Shown: positions 1 through 10,076 of the stretch, one piece after another
Position numbering within the stretch: position 1 is the first letter of the stretch
Layout of the letters: each line of letters begins with the position of its first letter
NCBI GenBank assembly: GCA_902806565.1
Contig: CADCXA010000008.1
Location: 124,001-188,000, forward strand
Length of the DNA stretch: 64,000 nucleotides
Direction of reading: 5' to 3'
Source of the DNA: Hypoxylon rubiginosum
Lineage: Eukaryota; Ascomycota; Sordariomycetes; Xylariales; Hypoxylaceae
Translations under genes and position numbers: made by a program
The notes under the pieces: generated by a model
Told to the model about the DNA's origin: nothing
What the model saw: only the letters and a program-made list of their open reading frames with translations
The model's database searches: none

Positions 1-1992
1 GCCACCAGAGAGCTGTGCACCTCTAGGGCCGACCTGAGTCTCGAGCCCTTGAGGGAAATCGCTGATGAATCCGCAGTTCGCCTTCTGTGCAGCCATAACG
101 ATCTCGGATCTTGTAGCATGCGGCTTCCCGTAGGAAATATTCTCGGCCACAGTGCCTGAGAACAGCACAGGTTCTTGGGACACCATGCCGATGCGACGTC
201 GTAGGGACTTAGCATTCATCTTGCTGATATCTACGCCGTCAATGCTGATGGTGCCAGCAGTAGTGTCGTAAAATCTTAGCAATAAGGACGACACTGTTGA
301 CTTTCCTCCACCAGAAGGACCAACGATGCATACGTTAGATCCCGATGGTATCTCGAAGTTTAGGCCATTAAAGATGGAGACAGCAGGGCGCGTAGGATAG
401 GCGAACGAGACATTCTCGAACCTGATGGGGCCTTGTGCTGATACGACTTTGAGACCCTTAGTCGCAGAAATGCCCGAATCTCGGTCTTGAAGCTCGAATA
501 TGCGTGTAGCCGCGCCAACCCCTTTCATCAGTTCCGAGTAGAAGTTGGCAACACCGAATAAACCGCCACCGGCCCAAAAGGCGTACATGACGAACGTAGT
601 AAGGTCGCCAGTGGTCATAATGCCATCTCTTACTAGGTTTCCACCAAACCAGAGTAAGGCGATAATCGTCATGTTGCCCATCCAGGACGTCGCGGAAAAG
701 TACCACGCATCGTATATAGATTGCTTCTTTCCGAGGTCAAAGACCTTCCTCACTTGCTTATTATACCGGCGGACCTCTTGAGCCTCGCCGGCAAAAGCCT
801 GGCTCGTCTTCACATTACCTAGTCGTTCTTCTGCGATCTTTGTTAGAGTTCCCAAGTTCTGCTGCGTCTTACGGCTCAGCCTTCGAATGATGCGAGAATA
901 AATAAACGAAGCGCTGCCGATGAAAGGAGCAGCAACGACGATGATGGCGGTAAGACTAGGGCTGATCCAGGCCATCAGGGCGAGTCCCGAGACACTATTC
1001 ACGATAGCCCTCAACCCGTCCGAGACATTTTGCGTGATACTCTTGCCTACAATGATGGTGTCGGTGCCGAGCCGAGAGATTAGATCACCAACCCTATTCG
1101 CGTCGAAGAACTCGGCATCCTGGCTATATGTCTTCTTGAAAAGCTGCGATCGCAGGCGCGTAACTACTCTCTCGCCGATAATGCGAAGGAGAACGATACG
1201 TCCAAAGTTAGCACACGCGCCAGCCGAGAGCGCCAGAGCGAAGGCACCGAAGAACTGGTAGAGCGACAAGCCGAAGATCTCCGTCTCCTCGATGGGCTTC
1301 GATGTAGCCAAGTTCATGACTTTACCGACAACAAGAGGAAGCGAGATGAAGAGGGATGACGAGATGAGGAGCAAAACGACGGCAATCACAAGGTTCCTAG
1401 CTTCAGGCTTTGCGATTTTTATAAGACGCCATATCTCGCTCCACGATGACCATAGTTTCTTGCTGTCTTTTCCCTCGTGCGAAAGCCGAGCTCTCAAGTT
1501 AATATGAGCCGCTTGAGAAGCCTTCTCACTCTTGCCGAAGCCCTCGTGGGACTCTGCGTCGTCGGCCACAGCTTTGTCCGTCTTCGAAGTAGCGACGCCA
1601 ACGTCCTCCTTCTGATCGCTCGGTTTTGTCACGTTCTGATTTTCTCGGCTGGACACGCGGGTCGCAGAGAAGTGTCTGAGCACACCGATCGGTGATCGCC
1701 ATGACGAGGTGGTTTTCGGAGATCGCGACGTAGAAGTAACGCCGAGGGGCCTCAGAGAAAAGTCTGGAAGGGTTTGCGATCGGGAGGCGGATGAAGAAGA
1801 GTAGTTGGTCCTTAGGAAGGTCGGAGAGGTCTGTAAGGGAGGCTGAGAGAAGAGTTCCAGAGCAATTGGTCGCTTGGGTAGGGTGGAGAGCTCTCTGCAA
1901 GGCGCGGCAAGCTGCTGGGTGAGCTTTGCGATGCCGGCACCGCGTTGCGGGAAGCTCCCCAGTATAGCGCGGCCCAACGCTGCCGAAGGCAT
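1..1992 (-). CDS. mdl1: Mitochondrial ABC half-transporter, MDL1/ABCB10 type (3' end cut by window edge)
   Basis: Half-size ABC exporter of the mitochondrial inner membrane; the yeast family member exports peptides from the matrix. One uninterrupted frame of 664 codons runs from the ATG at 1992 to the window edge. Residues 1 to about 150 are Ser/Arg-rich and poorly conserved, with an LRHFSATRVSS stretch, as expected for a mitochondrial targeting region. A six-helix transmembrane domain follows, with FDANRVGDLISRLGTD and an NVSDGLRAIVNSVSG-like segment typical of the family. The nucleotide-binding domain has Walker A GPSGGGKST at residues 558-566 and the Q-loop in GMVSQEPVLFSG. The signature LSGG lies on the very last codons, so Walker B, the D-loop and the H-loop lie outside the window. 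No intron is seen. Atm1 is less likely because the N-terminus and core read as Mdl1/ABCB10. Transcribed away from the shared region with RTT103's 3' end. Confidence 0.9.
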   Translation of the reverse strand, partial: MPSAALGRAILGSFPQRGAGIAKLTQQLAAPCRELSTLPKRPIALELFSQPPLQTSPTFLRTNYSSSSASRSQTLPDFSLRPLGVTSTSRSPKTTSSWRSPIGVLRHFSATRVSSRENQNVTKPSDQKEDVGVATSKTDKAVADDAESHEGFGKSEKASQAAHINLRARLSHEGKDSKKLWSSWSEIWRLIKIAKPEARNLVIAVVLLLISSSLFISLPLVVGKVMNLATSKPIEETEIFGLSLYQFFGAFALALSAGACANFGRIVLLRIIGERVVTRLRSQLFKKTYSQDAEFFDANRVGDLISRLGTDTIIVGKSITQNVSDGLRAIVNSVSGLALMAWISPSLTAIIVVAAPFIGSASFIYSRIIRRLSRKTQQNLGTLTKIAEERLGNVKTSQAFAGEAQEVRRYNKQVRKVFDLGKKQSIYDAWYFSATSWMGNMTIIALLWFGGNLVRDGIMTTGDLTTFVMYAFWAGGGLFGVANFYSELMKGVGAATRIFELQDRDSGISATKGLKVVSAQGPIRFENVSFAYPTRPAVSIFNGLNFEIPSGSNVCIVGPSGGGKSTVSSLLLRFYDTTAGTISIDGVDISKMNAKSLRRRIGMVSQEPVLFSGTVAENISYGKPHATRSEIVMAAQKANCGFISDFPQGLETQVGPRGAQLSGG

Positions 1993-2979
1993 CTTGAGGG
2001 CTTTATACTCGTCGCGTCGTCATGGATCGTTATAATCCTACCGTTTCGCACAGTCCCACCATCGAAGCGAAGCGGATTCTGGCTTCACTTGGATTGCGCG
2101 GTGTGGATTTCGTTGGCAATCGTCCTTCGGGGAAAAAAGAAGAGGAAAAAATGGTTGACTGTACTTAATGCCGTCATCCACTAACGCGAGCGGCACGGTA
2201 CGGAGTAATACGCTGGAATTGCTGGTCGCTTAGCGCTTACGTATGTACCTATGCGGTCAGCTAATCGGCATAACTCCGGCCTGTTTAAATCCCCTATAAA
2301 GCCTGTAAATAAAGGGTTATGGTGTAAGTGCTGCCAAATTATTGTGTGTGGTGCGTGGTGAAAGAGAATCCTTGAATTGAAAGGAGATGGAACAAGAGAG
2401 TTACAGAGCCATCGAAAACGCTCACTGAGTTTATTGTCAACATCTAATACCGTTGAATGCGATGTTCCGGCTGACTCTACGCAGCATCTCCGAGTCCCCA
2501 GTCTGATATTTGACAGCCAGGTATTTATTTATGAAGTGCGAAATCTACCGCGGCCATCAAAACAAGTCATATAGCAGCTGTGTATATACGAAGAAAGCAT
2601 GACGAGTATTAAGTGTTTGTGGCTATATGTGATAGGCTGCTGCAACTAATGTTCAGCAACGTAGATGAGGTTTCATCGATCGATACCCTCCTTAGACAGC
2701 TCGTTATACTAGTCGATTCTTTCCCCCCTCGGTGACATTAGAAATCATCCGCATTAGCTACCTATATAGGCCTATACCACGACTAGAGAATGATCCTAGA
2801 CTCCTGAAGCCAGCATAATTCTGGTACGTAGGCCTATAGGAAACAGAGACCCCCCCCTTCAAAAAGATAAATTGCATATAATTATACACTGATTAATTCT
2901 GATCCCTTGGGCTTCCCTAAAGACGCAAATGGTGGATAGGGAAAAGTAACAGCAATTCTCGTTAGTACGTTGGCCATGC
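1993..2979. other. Intergenic: MDL1 promoter side and RTT103 3' flank
   Basis: About 1 kb between two genes on the minus strand. It should hold the RTT103 3' UTR (near 2980) and the MDL1 promoter (near 1993). I see no convincing ORF. Small features are a C-run near 2850 and two copies of an AGGCCTATA word near 2768 and 2831. No RNA gene was recognised. Confidence 0.6.
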
Positions 2980-4449
2980 TTATGAGCCACTATCCCGACG
3001 AAGCATCTCAGCCACATCCGAGTCGATGCCGTCATCTTCTCCAAGGTCCGGGAAATCATTGCCATCGTCGAGTTTTCGTTTTTTCGATCCATTCACCGCA
3101 GTAAGGACTGACTTGTAGGCGGCAGCGAGTCCGGGATTTGTATCGATATCTTCGGTGGTGGGTTGAAGAGTGGCTTCCTGGGCCAAGCCGGCTGACGAAT
3201 GCTGCTCCGCGTTGCTGAACGAGACGCGCTGTTCCGGAAGATCTTGTTCGGTAGGGGGAGGAGTGAGGGCCTCGACCTCGGGTCTGTCAGGCTCCGGTGC
3301 GGGCTGGCCGTTAAAACCATTGCTCGACATGTAGGGTTCATCATCCGGGAGTCCTGCCATGATCGCTCTCTCGACCTCGGTCTTCTTATCCTCTACCTCC
3401 ATTCTCCGTCGCACAAAAGTTTCCAGCTGATCTTCCTCGGAGATCAGTGCGTTCCTATTAGAATCCAAGGCCTTCTGGAGTGCCGCAACGAGCTCTCTGC
3501 GGGCTTTGACACACTGGTCTACTGCGCCCTCTGCCTGCGCCAGGTTCTTAAGCAGGCCACTTAGACGGGCGGCATACACAGGTGCGGAAGGAGCAGTGCT
3601 ATCCGGACCGAGCAACTTGTCATACTCCTGGTTGGCAGCATTTACCGTGCTCTTCATGCCTAGAAGCAGCTTCGTGACGTTCTGTTGGGGGGTAGTGAGA
3701 GGGGCGAGTTCTGCCGGGATAGAGGCAGAGGATCCGAAGATCGAACCGCTTAGCCCAGTTTTAGCGGTGCCTCGAGCTTGGTTGATTTCTGACAAGATTA
3801 GTACAAGGCAGATAGAAGCGAATAAGAAATGTAAACTTACCCTGGATACGAGCATACATGGCTTCAAGGATGGGTTCTTCAAAAATGTTGCGGTCTCTCC
3901 AGACATCGACAACCCTTTGGATTCTCTGTTGTATATCCGTAGAGGCGCCCTTGTAAGCCGTGGCAACAGCTTCCGCCATGATAGGTGAGAAGGCGACAAC
4001 GAAGTCCTCTCGGCGACGAGCCTTGGTCTGCTGTGCGACCTCTACGTAATTGGTCAGTATTGTTGGAACAGCGACAGTCAATATGATGGTGTAGTTTGTT
4101 TATTAAGGATATTGGACTTACCATTGGCAAGGTAGATGAGGTTCAACCTCTTGTGGCTGGTAGAATCCTTGAGCCGTTGAAGCCATAGCTGGACGGTTCG
4201 GTCCGCATGGCGCCTAGTGTATAACAAACATGTTAGTGACCGACTACGAGGTCATTTCTGATGCAATTTGCAATTTGCAATTTGCAATTTGGAAGATGCG
4301 AGATGTAGGATATGTTGTCGCGGGATGTGCATGATGCTCAAGTTTACCTACCTATGAAACATGATCCATTGTCCCACGGACACGATGCTATCTGATGTTT
4401 CGGAAAGGGCAGACAGCTTAGACAGCACGGCATCGTCTGTATAAGCCAT
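2980..4449 (-). CDS. rtt103: CID-domain RNA polymerase II CTD-binding protein, Rtt103-like
   Basis: Binds the Ser2-phosphorylated C-terminal domain of RNA polymerase II and works in transcription termination and mRNA 3'-end formation in the nucleus. Four exons: 4352-4449, 4122-4213, 3841-4041 and 2980-3788, giving 399 aa. All introns are GT..AG and the phases join exactly. The start MAYTDDAVLSKLSALSETS and the block RHADRTVQLWLQRLKDST, then KRLNLIYLANEVAQQTKARR, are the CTD-interacting domain (CID, residues 1 to about 130). The rest is a helical, probably coiled-coil stretch (about 175-260), a Pro/Glu-rich linker, a KKRK nuclear-localisation-type cluster at 366-369 and an acidic tail. Divergent from clathrin light chain, with a 0.8-kb shared promoter. 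Intron 1 carries a short tandem repeat (see 4264). Confidence 0.9.
4264..4291. repeat. Tandem TTGCAAT 7-mer, about four copies, in RTT103 intron 1
   Basis: Four consecutive near-perfect copies of a GCAATTT/TTGCAAT heptamer. They lie inside the first intron of the RTT103 gene, so length changes would not alter the protein. Confidence 0.85.
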
Positions 4450-5227
4450 ATTGACGTGTCGAAAGGTTTGTCGAAAGGCCGGAGCAGGCTGTTCACAAGG
4501 TCGGAATGTTGGTAGTTTATTTTTGCTCAGTCAATCTACAGGTTGATCTACCGGGATTTATTACGAGTCCAGGTAGAGCAATGTGAATGCGTGGCTTAGT
4601 CTAGCTACTTTCCGTGATACCATGGAGAGGAAACGGCTTGAGTCCAGCAGCACAGACAGAAGACGACAGGACAGGATAAGATTGGGAGAAGCCCGTCCTA
4701 ACTTGTGTACCGGTACGTTTTGTAGTTGGTATCTACCCAAAGCTTAGATAGACGGTGCTAAGAAGGCAAAAGGCAGAGTGCACTGGCAGAACTGGTACAA
4801 GCAAAGACGATAATGAAATCTTCCTAAGGTTGTTGGTTGTTCCAAGGCTATTAAGGTATGGAGGCACGTGACTGGATGTGTGTGAGTGCTGCATACAATG
4901 TCCAATTGCATGGTGGCTATGTTTGAATGCATAATCCACACATGTATAAATTAAACCACTACCCAAAACTGACTAGTGCTGTATCCCGTCTAGGTGCACA
5001 TGTGCACATGTGGGTAATGGTAATCTGTACTTCGTACCTGAATCTAAAGCTTAAGCCTGCCAGGTTGTAATTGAACATTGACCTTGGGATAGACACCTCA
5101 AAATAAATCACATCCTGATAAATTTCAACACATATCGCCCACAAGGAAACATCACCGGAAACACCACCTATCGCCTCTTCCCTATACAAGTTGGAACGCT
5201 ATTGTCATCGCCATCAGCATCGTCAAT
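4450..5227. promoter_or_regulatory. Divergent promoter region, RTT103 / clathrin light chain
   Basis: Intergenic region between two start codons facing away from each other, so it must hold both promoters. It contains a perfect 12-nt palindrome TGCACATGTGCA at 4995-5006, inside a slightly larger region with two overlapping CACATGTG (E-box-like) words. No ORF is supported. The assignment as promoter is inferred from gene orientation; binding factors are unknown. Confidence 0.6.
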
Positions 5228-6051
5228 ATGGCGGACAGATTCCCGTCTTTGGACGACTTCGATTCTGGTGGTAAGGAGACCAGTCCTTAATTTCTATAGG
5301 AGTGCTAGTACTTAACTTTTCACTTCTTAGCTCAAACTGACATCAAAGATGTTGGTTCGCCCTCTGCCGATGACTTCCTTGCCCGCGAGCGTGCCCTCCT
5401 CGGCGACGACGCGACACAGTTCACGACCGGTAACGAGTCGGCTGCCTTAGCCGATCCCTCGTCCGATGACCTTCTAGGGGGTGGAGCCGAGAGTGCCCAG
5501 TTCGAGAGCCATTTCCCTGATATCAACACTTCCAATGAGGTTCGTAGCTTCTAGGGTTGCCAACACAAGACCTCACCCCTGACCCTGACATTGTATTTTA
5601 GCAAGTTGCCCCTGGAGGTGCTATCACCGGCCCGTCGGTCAGCTACAACTCGGGCTATAACGCCTACGCCGAAGAAGAACAAGAACCCGAGGTGATTAAG
5701 CAATGGCGCGAGAAGCGAGACGCTTCCAATGCCAAGCGAGCCGAGCAGTTTGCCGCCCAGAAGGCCGAGACCGTCAAGGAGGCGCAACAGAACATCGACG
5801 ACTTCTACGAGAACTACAACAGCAAGAAGGAGAAGACGATTGCGCAGACCCGAAAGGAAGCGGAGCAGTTCCTGGCGAGCCGAGATGATACCACCTCGGG
5901 CGGCACGAGCTGGGAGCGCATTGCTAAGTTGGTTGACGTGAGCGGCAAGGGCCAGAAGGGTGGTGCTGGTGGTTCGGGTAAGGAGCGCTTCCGCGAGCTG
6001 CTGATGAGCTTGCGAAAGGACGAGAAGGCACCCGGAGCCGAGGGATACTAA
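5228..6051 (+). CDS. clc1: Clathrin light chain
   Basis: Regulatory light chain of the clathrin coat on endosomal, trans-Golgi and plasma-membrane vesicles; it binds the heavy-chain proximal leg. Three exons: 5228-5270, 5331-5539 and 5602-6051, giving 233 aa with exact phase matches. The N-terminus MADRFPSLDDFDSG, followed by an acidic Asp/Ser-rich region containing DDFLARERALLGDD, is the typical fungal light-chain start. The central helix begins at EEEQEPEVIKQWREKRD and continues as a long Lys/Glu/Arg-rich coiled coil with NIDDFYENYNSKKEKTIAQ. The C-terminus (SGKERFRELLMSLRKDEKAP) is the conserved light-chain tail. Length is normal for the family. Convergent with COX7. Confidence 0.95.
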
Positions 6052-6436
6052 GCAAGCCCTCGTCGACTGGCATACACGGTGGATGCGATGTAATTCTAGA
6101 GCTGCCCGGCTTACATCCGCAGCAGCTTAGGCGATTCAATGCCGAAGGAGACTGTACTTAGGACAACACTTTCACACGAGGATAAATAGCAGGCATCGTA
6201 GGCTTAATATGTGCCTGGGGCGCAATGGACTGATTTCTACCAAACTACACAATGTTTGCCTGTGCTCGTAGATTTGTACAAGACTTCACTCGTGAAGCCA
6301 ATAAGAACTAGTAGGTAGAAAACCGTAGGGATTTGTGCGAACGACTGTCTATTTCCCTGCCTAATGGGATATCCGTAGTCGTGTGCGCTAATCTATTGCC
6401 AACTATACCGACCCTCTGTCCCGCGTTCTCTCAAAT
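6052..6436. other. Convergent 3' intergenic region, CLC1 / COX7
   Basis: About 385 bp between two converging stop codons. It should carry the two 3' UTRs. No ORF, RNA gene or repeat was recognised. Confidence 0.6.
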
Positions 6437-6906
6437 TTAGTTCTTGCCGAACCAGGTGTTGTAACCCAAGACCTTGCGTCCCATCATGTACATGGAGGCT
6501 ATAAATCGTGTTAGATTTCACTATATATTTATTTCCATACGAACAACAAACCTCCGAAGGAACCCCAGAGTAGGACGTAGTAGGGCATCAATAGCACGTT
6601 GCTTCGCGGGTTCTGCGTCATATTCGGTTAATCCGGGAACGTCTTAGCAGTCAGGTTAAAATTGGAGGCTTACGATTCTCCAGAGGCGGGTGTGTTGGTT
6701 ATAGGCTTGCTGGTAGAATCGCTGGTGTTGGGGGACCTTGTTGGGGGCGTTGACTAGACTGCATGGCTGGTTAGTATGCTACAACGAAGCTGAGACTATT
6801 CGACAAGGAGAGGTAACGGAAGTTGGCGGTTGGACGAGATGGAGCCATTGGCGACTATACGGATCGCCTCGCTCGCAAAGGAATTAAGGATTTGCACATA
6901 CCCCAT
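6437..6906 (-). CDS. cox7: Cytochrome c oxidase subunit 7 (Cox7), 70 aa, four exons including a 5-nt first exon
   Basis: Small single-span subunit of mitochondrial complex IV in the inner membrane. Proposed exons: 6902-6906 (ATG plus two bases), 6674-6758, 6552-6612 and 6437-6498. Together they are 213 nt, an exact 71 codons. The first donor is GTATGT, and the first intron ends with a TACTAAC branch site and CATGCAG. The product begins MGLVNAPNKVPQHQRFYQQA, has WRINPRSNVLLMPYYVLLWG leading into the membrane helix (about 35-56) and ends in VLGYNTWFGKN. From memory, the pattern NKV..Q..FQ..(P/R)LW(R).PRS..(L/M)YP(Y/F)Y fits yeast Cox7. The internal exons are solid. The micro-exon start is the least certain part, but it is the only option I found with a good donor and correct phase. 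Missed by simple ORF finding because every exon is under 30 codons. Confidence 0.8.
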
Positions 6907-7266
6907 TTTGACGGCTTTTCAGTAGGAATTTGGAGGCTGAACGATAGATGTGTATGGTCTGAAGAGAGCTGTTGTTGAAAGCTTGTATGAAGCAATTGAG
7001 ACATCGAACGATTGGCAACTAAAAGACTAGAAATGATTGGACGCCCCGGACACTGTTCGGTTATGACTAAGCGTAAAATATCCGGCTAAAATCTTCTCGC
7101 GATAGCCCGTACCTGCCGTTTGTATGGGTATGGATCCGAAACTCAAACTCGAACTCGAAAACTTTCAAGAATTTATTTTCCATTCTTCCTTTCCTTCGTT
7201 TTAACCGTGTCTGGCAGGCATTATGCTCTTAGACTAAGCTGTCTAGCATGTAACCGCGTTGCAGTA
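6907..7266. promoter_or_regulatory. Short divergent promoter between COX7 and the PPR-like gene
   Basis: Only about 210 bp (to the upstream ATG at 7120) or 360 bp (to the preferred ATG at 7267) separates two diverging genes for mitochondrial proteins. Both promoters must lie here. No further element is identified with confidence. Confidence 0.55.
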
Positions 7267-9789
7267 ATGCGATTGGCGAGCATAACGCTTCGAGATGTGA
7301 AGCCAAAGCGTTTTGTCCTCCATTCTCCTCCCTTCCGATTCCGATTCCGATTCTGCCTTTTGCCTCGACCATTTCAGCTGAGTATAGGGGATTCTCAGTT
7401 GCCTACTTGCCAATATGGGAGAGGCATACGGCGCTTCTTCTCGACGGCATCCCCGAATACACCAGAGACTCCTCTCGAAGTATTTTTATCAGGATTATCC
7501 AACAACCTTCAAGTGACGCGGAATACACCTACGCAGCAGCAAAAGTCGGATATTTCACTGATCCAAGAGTCGAGGCTCTTCGGAAAATGGAGAGGGCTAT
7601 TAACCGACCCCTTTCGTCTCGCAATCGAGTCTGATTTCGACCGACAGGGACCTGCAAAATCGTGGCGAGGCGAACTATTGGTTGACAAGTTCGAGAATCT
7701 CAGGGACCTTGCCTTATGGAGTGCTCTGTTAGACTATCAGAAGAGGATCAATGGAGACTCTGGAGTCCTGAACGTCTGGAAAGGCCTTTGGGGGCGCAAG
7801 ACGTTGTACGATGTTTCGAGTCCACTTGCGCCTGCTTTTTGGCGGACAATATCAGAAGCCGCGGTAAGGTCGGACGATGATAAATTTCTTACGAGTATAT
7901 GGATCTACAGCGAGTGGATGTATGACCTACATGGTGTTAAATGGCCGCAACTCTACTCGACGGTCCTATCGCAATTCCTGCGTACCCGTCAACACCACCA
8001 AGCCTTACGATGGCAGCTGCTTTTGACTCCAAACTTCTACCCGGGTGCAGATGAATTCGCGTGTATGATCAAGCAGTTCGCAACTGACCACGAGCTCTAC
8101 AAAACTCCTACCCTGGAATCACTATATATCGTGAACCCCGATCGTCAACTGTACGATATCCTCGTTCCATATCTCTACAGCTTAGGCGCATCCCAACTAG
8201 CAGCAAAATGGAGAAAACTGTGTGTTCGACATGATGATCTGCCTCTGGCGCCAGTCCCTGTTCGACCATTTTTGAGATTCTTAAAGGGATATTTTCCGCA
8301 CGTGTCGCTTCTCCCCAAGGAATCCGGCGCCAGCGGTGATTTCGATCCTGAAGCCGCAGAAGAAGCCAAGCGGATTGAGATGTCACGGGAATTCGTAAAC
8401 CGTGTACACGGCGGGACGTTTGGTATTAGCGTTAAGAACTACAACGATAGGATAGGGGCCAAATGGCTTGCCAGTTCGTGGGTCACGCTAGAAACTGCGA
8501 TATCGACCATTTCAGCTCTGGGCATCGAACAGATTGGACCACTGTCGTTGCAGTCGATTGCTTTGAGAGAGGGCACTTCAGATGGCGTATTAAATCGCAT
8601 CGAACAGTTAAGGGAAAGGGGAATTACAGTAGTCGAGTCCAACTATTTAAGACTCGTGCTTTACCTAGCCAAGGTCAAAGACGACGAGCTTCTCCTCGAT
8701 CTCCTCCAAAGCGACCTCCATCCAGATGTATTCGATGATATGGGTCTGCACGAACGGCTTATCGTATCTACGGCCAAATCAGAAGATTGGCGTGCACACA
8801 GACTCCTACTAGCTACAAGGTTGGTCGTAATGGAGAAGTCGGCACGAGAAGCCGCAAACACCCTTGCCCGCATTCACATCTTACGAAGAGATCGCCGGAG
8901 GCTTTCTAAGCTTCTAAACGATATGAAGGCCATGGAGGTCACAGTCAACCACGACCAGACAAGTATCATATTCGATAACCTCGTTACCGAAGCCAGGTCT
9001 GACCTTTTCCCCAAAGAACCTCTCTACTTTTACCTGTCTGTTTGCCGGCAGCTGGCGTCTATGGAAATTCCGGTGCCGGTCCGCTGCTGGAGGAAACTCA
9101 TATCCGTCCTTGCTCGGCAAGGCAGAATAGACGACTTGGAAAAGATTTGCGTCGAATTGGTCGATATGTTCACCTCTTTCCAGTCTTCCCGGCCAGGGTT
9201 CGTTCCTGTACACCCCGACGATATACCCGAGTCCATGAAGAAATCCCTATCTGGTGTCGAGAACCTTCTAGGCGTATATATTCCCTTAGATTTGCCCACC
9301 GAGACGCCATTGCATCCGCTACGTCAGATATTCGATAATAAGATGCTGAGTGCCATTGTACGCCGCTCGTTCTACTCTTGTTTAGCCAAGCAGGGCGGAA
9401 GAGTCACAACCCCGGCATTGCAGGTCCGCCGTCGGGAACCCGGGCACTTCTACGGCGGACGAGCAGTGAGATTAGTGCGGATGCTTCACGATCGCGGCTT
9501 GTTCGTGGATAGACAACGTCTAGCCACGTTGGTCAAGCTGCGGCTCATTACCCTCTATGGACCTGGCTATCCTACCAAGAGGGCATTACAGCAGGTTAAA
9601 GCGAAGAACAGTCTAACGCTGGCCGAGATGAAAACATTCCTAGACGAGACTTGGGGAGAAGAGTTTCTTCCGCCGATTGAAAAATTACAAGCAGAAATCG
9701 AAACCCGCGGTCGAAAAGTAATGTCCAAGGATAAGAAATATTTGCAGGAGATGGGCAAGACGATGCCCCAACTCCGCATAGTACTATGA
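7267..9789 (+). CDS. Mitochondrial pentatricopeptide-repeat-like protein, about 840 aa
   Basis: Intronless ORF. The frame is open from an upstream ATG at 7120 (889 aa). I prefer the ATG at 7267, because the protein then starts MRLASITLRDVKPKRF, an Arg-rich, acid-poor presequence that ends in RRFFSTA, a typical matrix-processing context. The upstream 49 residues would place a hydrophobic stretch first, which fits poorly. The body is all-helical, with repeated patterns such as WPQLYSTVLSQFLRTRQHHQ, CWRKLISVLARQGRIDDLEK and VRMLHDRGLF, in the style of degenerate PPR motifs used by fungal mitochondrial RNA-processing or translation activators. The exact RNA target cannot be told. It shares a very short promoter with COX7, which suggests a role in mitochondrial gene expression (inference). 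The presequence contains a TTCCGA microsatellite encoding alternating Phe-Arg. Confidence 0.75.
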   Translation: MRLASITLRDVKPKRFVLHSPPFRFRFRFCLLPRPFQLSIGDSQLPTCQYGRGIRRFFSTASPNTPETPLEVFLSGLSNNLQVTRNTPTQQQKSDISLIQESRLFGKWRGLLTDPFRLAIESDFDRQGPAKSWRGELLVDKFENLRDLALWSALLDYQKRINGDSGVLNVWKGLWGRKTLYDVSSPLAPAFWRTISEAAVRSDDDKFLTSIWIYSEWMYDLHGVKWPQLYSTVLSQFLRTRQHHQALRWQLLLTPNFYPGADEFACMIKQFATDHELYKTPTLESLYIVNPDRQLYDILVPYLYSLGASQLAAKWRKLCVRHDDLPLAPVPVRPFLRFLKGYFPHVSLLPKESGASGDFDPEAAEEAKRIEMSREFVNRVHGGTFGISVKNYNDRIGAKWLASSWVTLETAISTISALGIEQIGPLSLQSIALREGTSDGVLNRIEQLRERGITVVESNYLRLVLYLAKVKDDELLLDLLQSDLHPDVFDDMGLHERLIVSTAKSEDWRAHRLLLATRLVVMEKSAREAANTLARIHILRRDRRRLSKLLNDMKAMEVTVNHDQTSIIFDNLVTEARSDLFPKEPLYFYLSVCRQLASMEIPVPVRCWRKLISVLARQGRIDDLEKICVELVDMFTSFQSSRPGFVPVHPDDIPESMKKSLSGVENLLGVYIPLDLPTETPLHPLRQIFDNKMLSAIVRRSFYSCLAKQGGRVTTPALQVRRREPGHFYGGRAVRLVRMLHDRGLFVDRQRLATLVKLRLITLYGPGYPTKRALQQVKAKNSLTLAEMKTFLDETWGEEFLPPIEKLQAEIETRGRKVMSKDKKYLQEMGKTMPQLRIVL

Positions 9790-10076
9790 GAGTAAAGTCA
9801 TATACATATGTGTATAATATAGCATTAAGATACCCCGTATGGTCATATAGGAATAGATGGAGGGCAATTGGCTGTATAAAATAGAATTAAAATTTAAGTA
9901 AACCTGTTTGATACATGAATCGCACTGATATGCACCGTAGCCCTGCTAAGTTGTTCGATATATGGTGCGAATGACCCCAAGACACAACTTGGTTCCGTAA
10001 TACAAGACCCTACTCTTTACACTTCTTACACGCTTGGGCTGCTAGGTTGTTTTCTAAACGTGACAAGACTGTCCTG
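9790..10076. other. Convergent 3' intergenic region, PPR-like gene / TLG2
   Basis: AT-rich spacer of 287 bp with TATA/CATATG-rich words just after the PPR stop, fitting 3' processing signals for two convergent transcripts. No gene seen. Confidence 0.55.
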
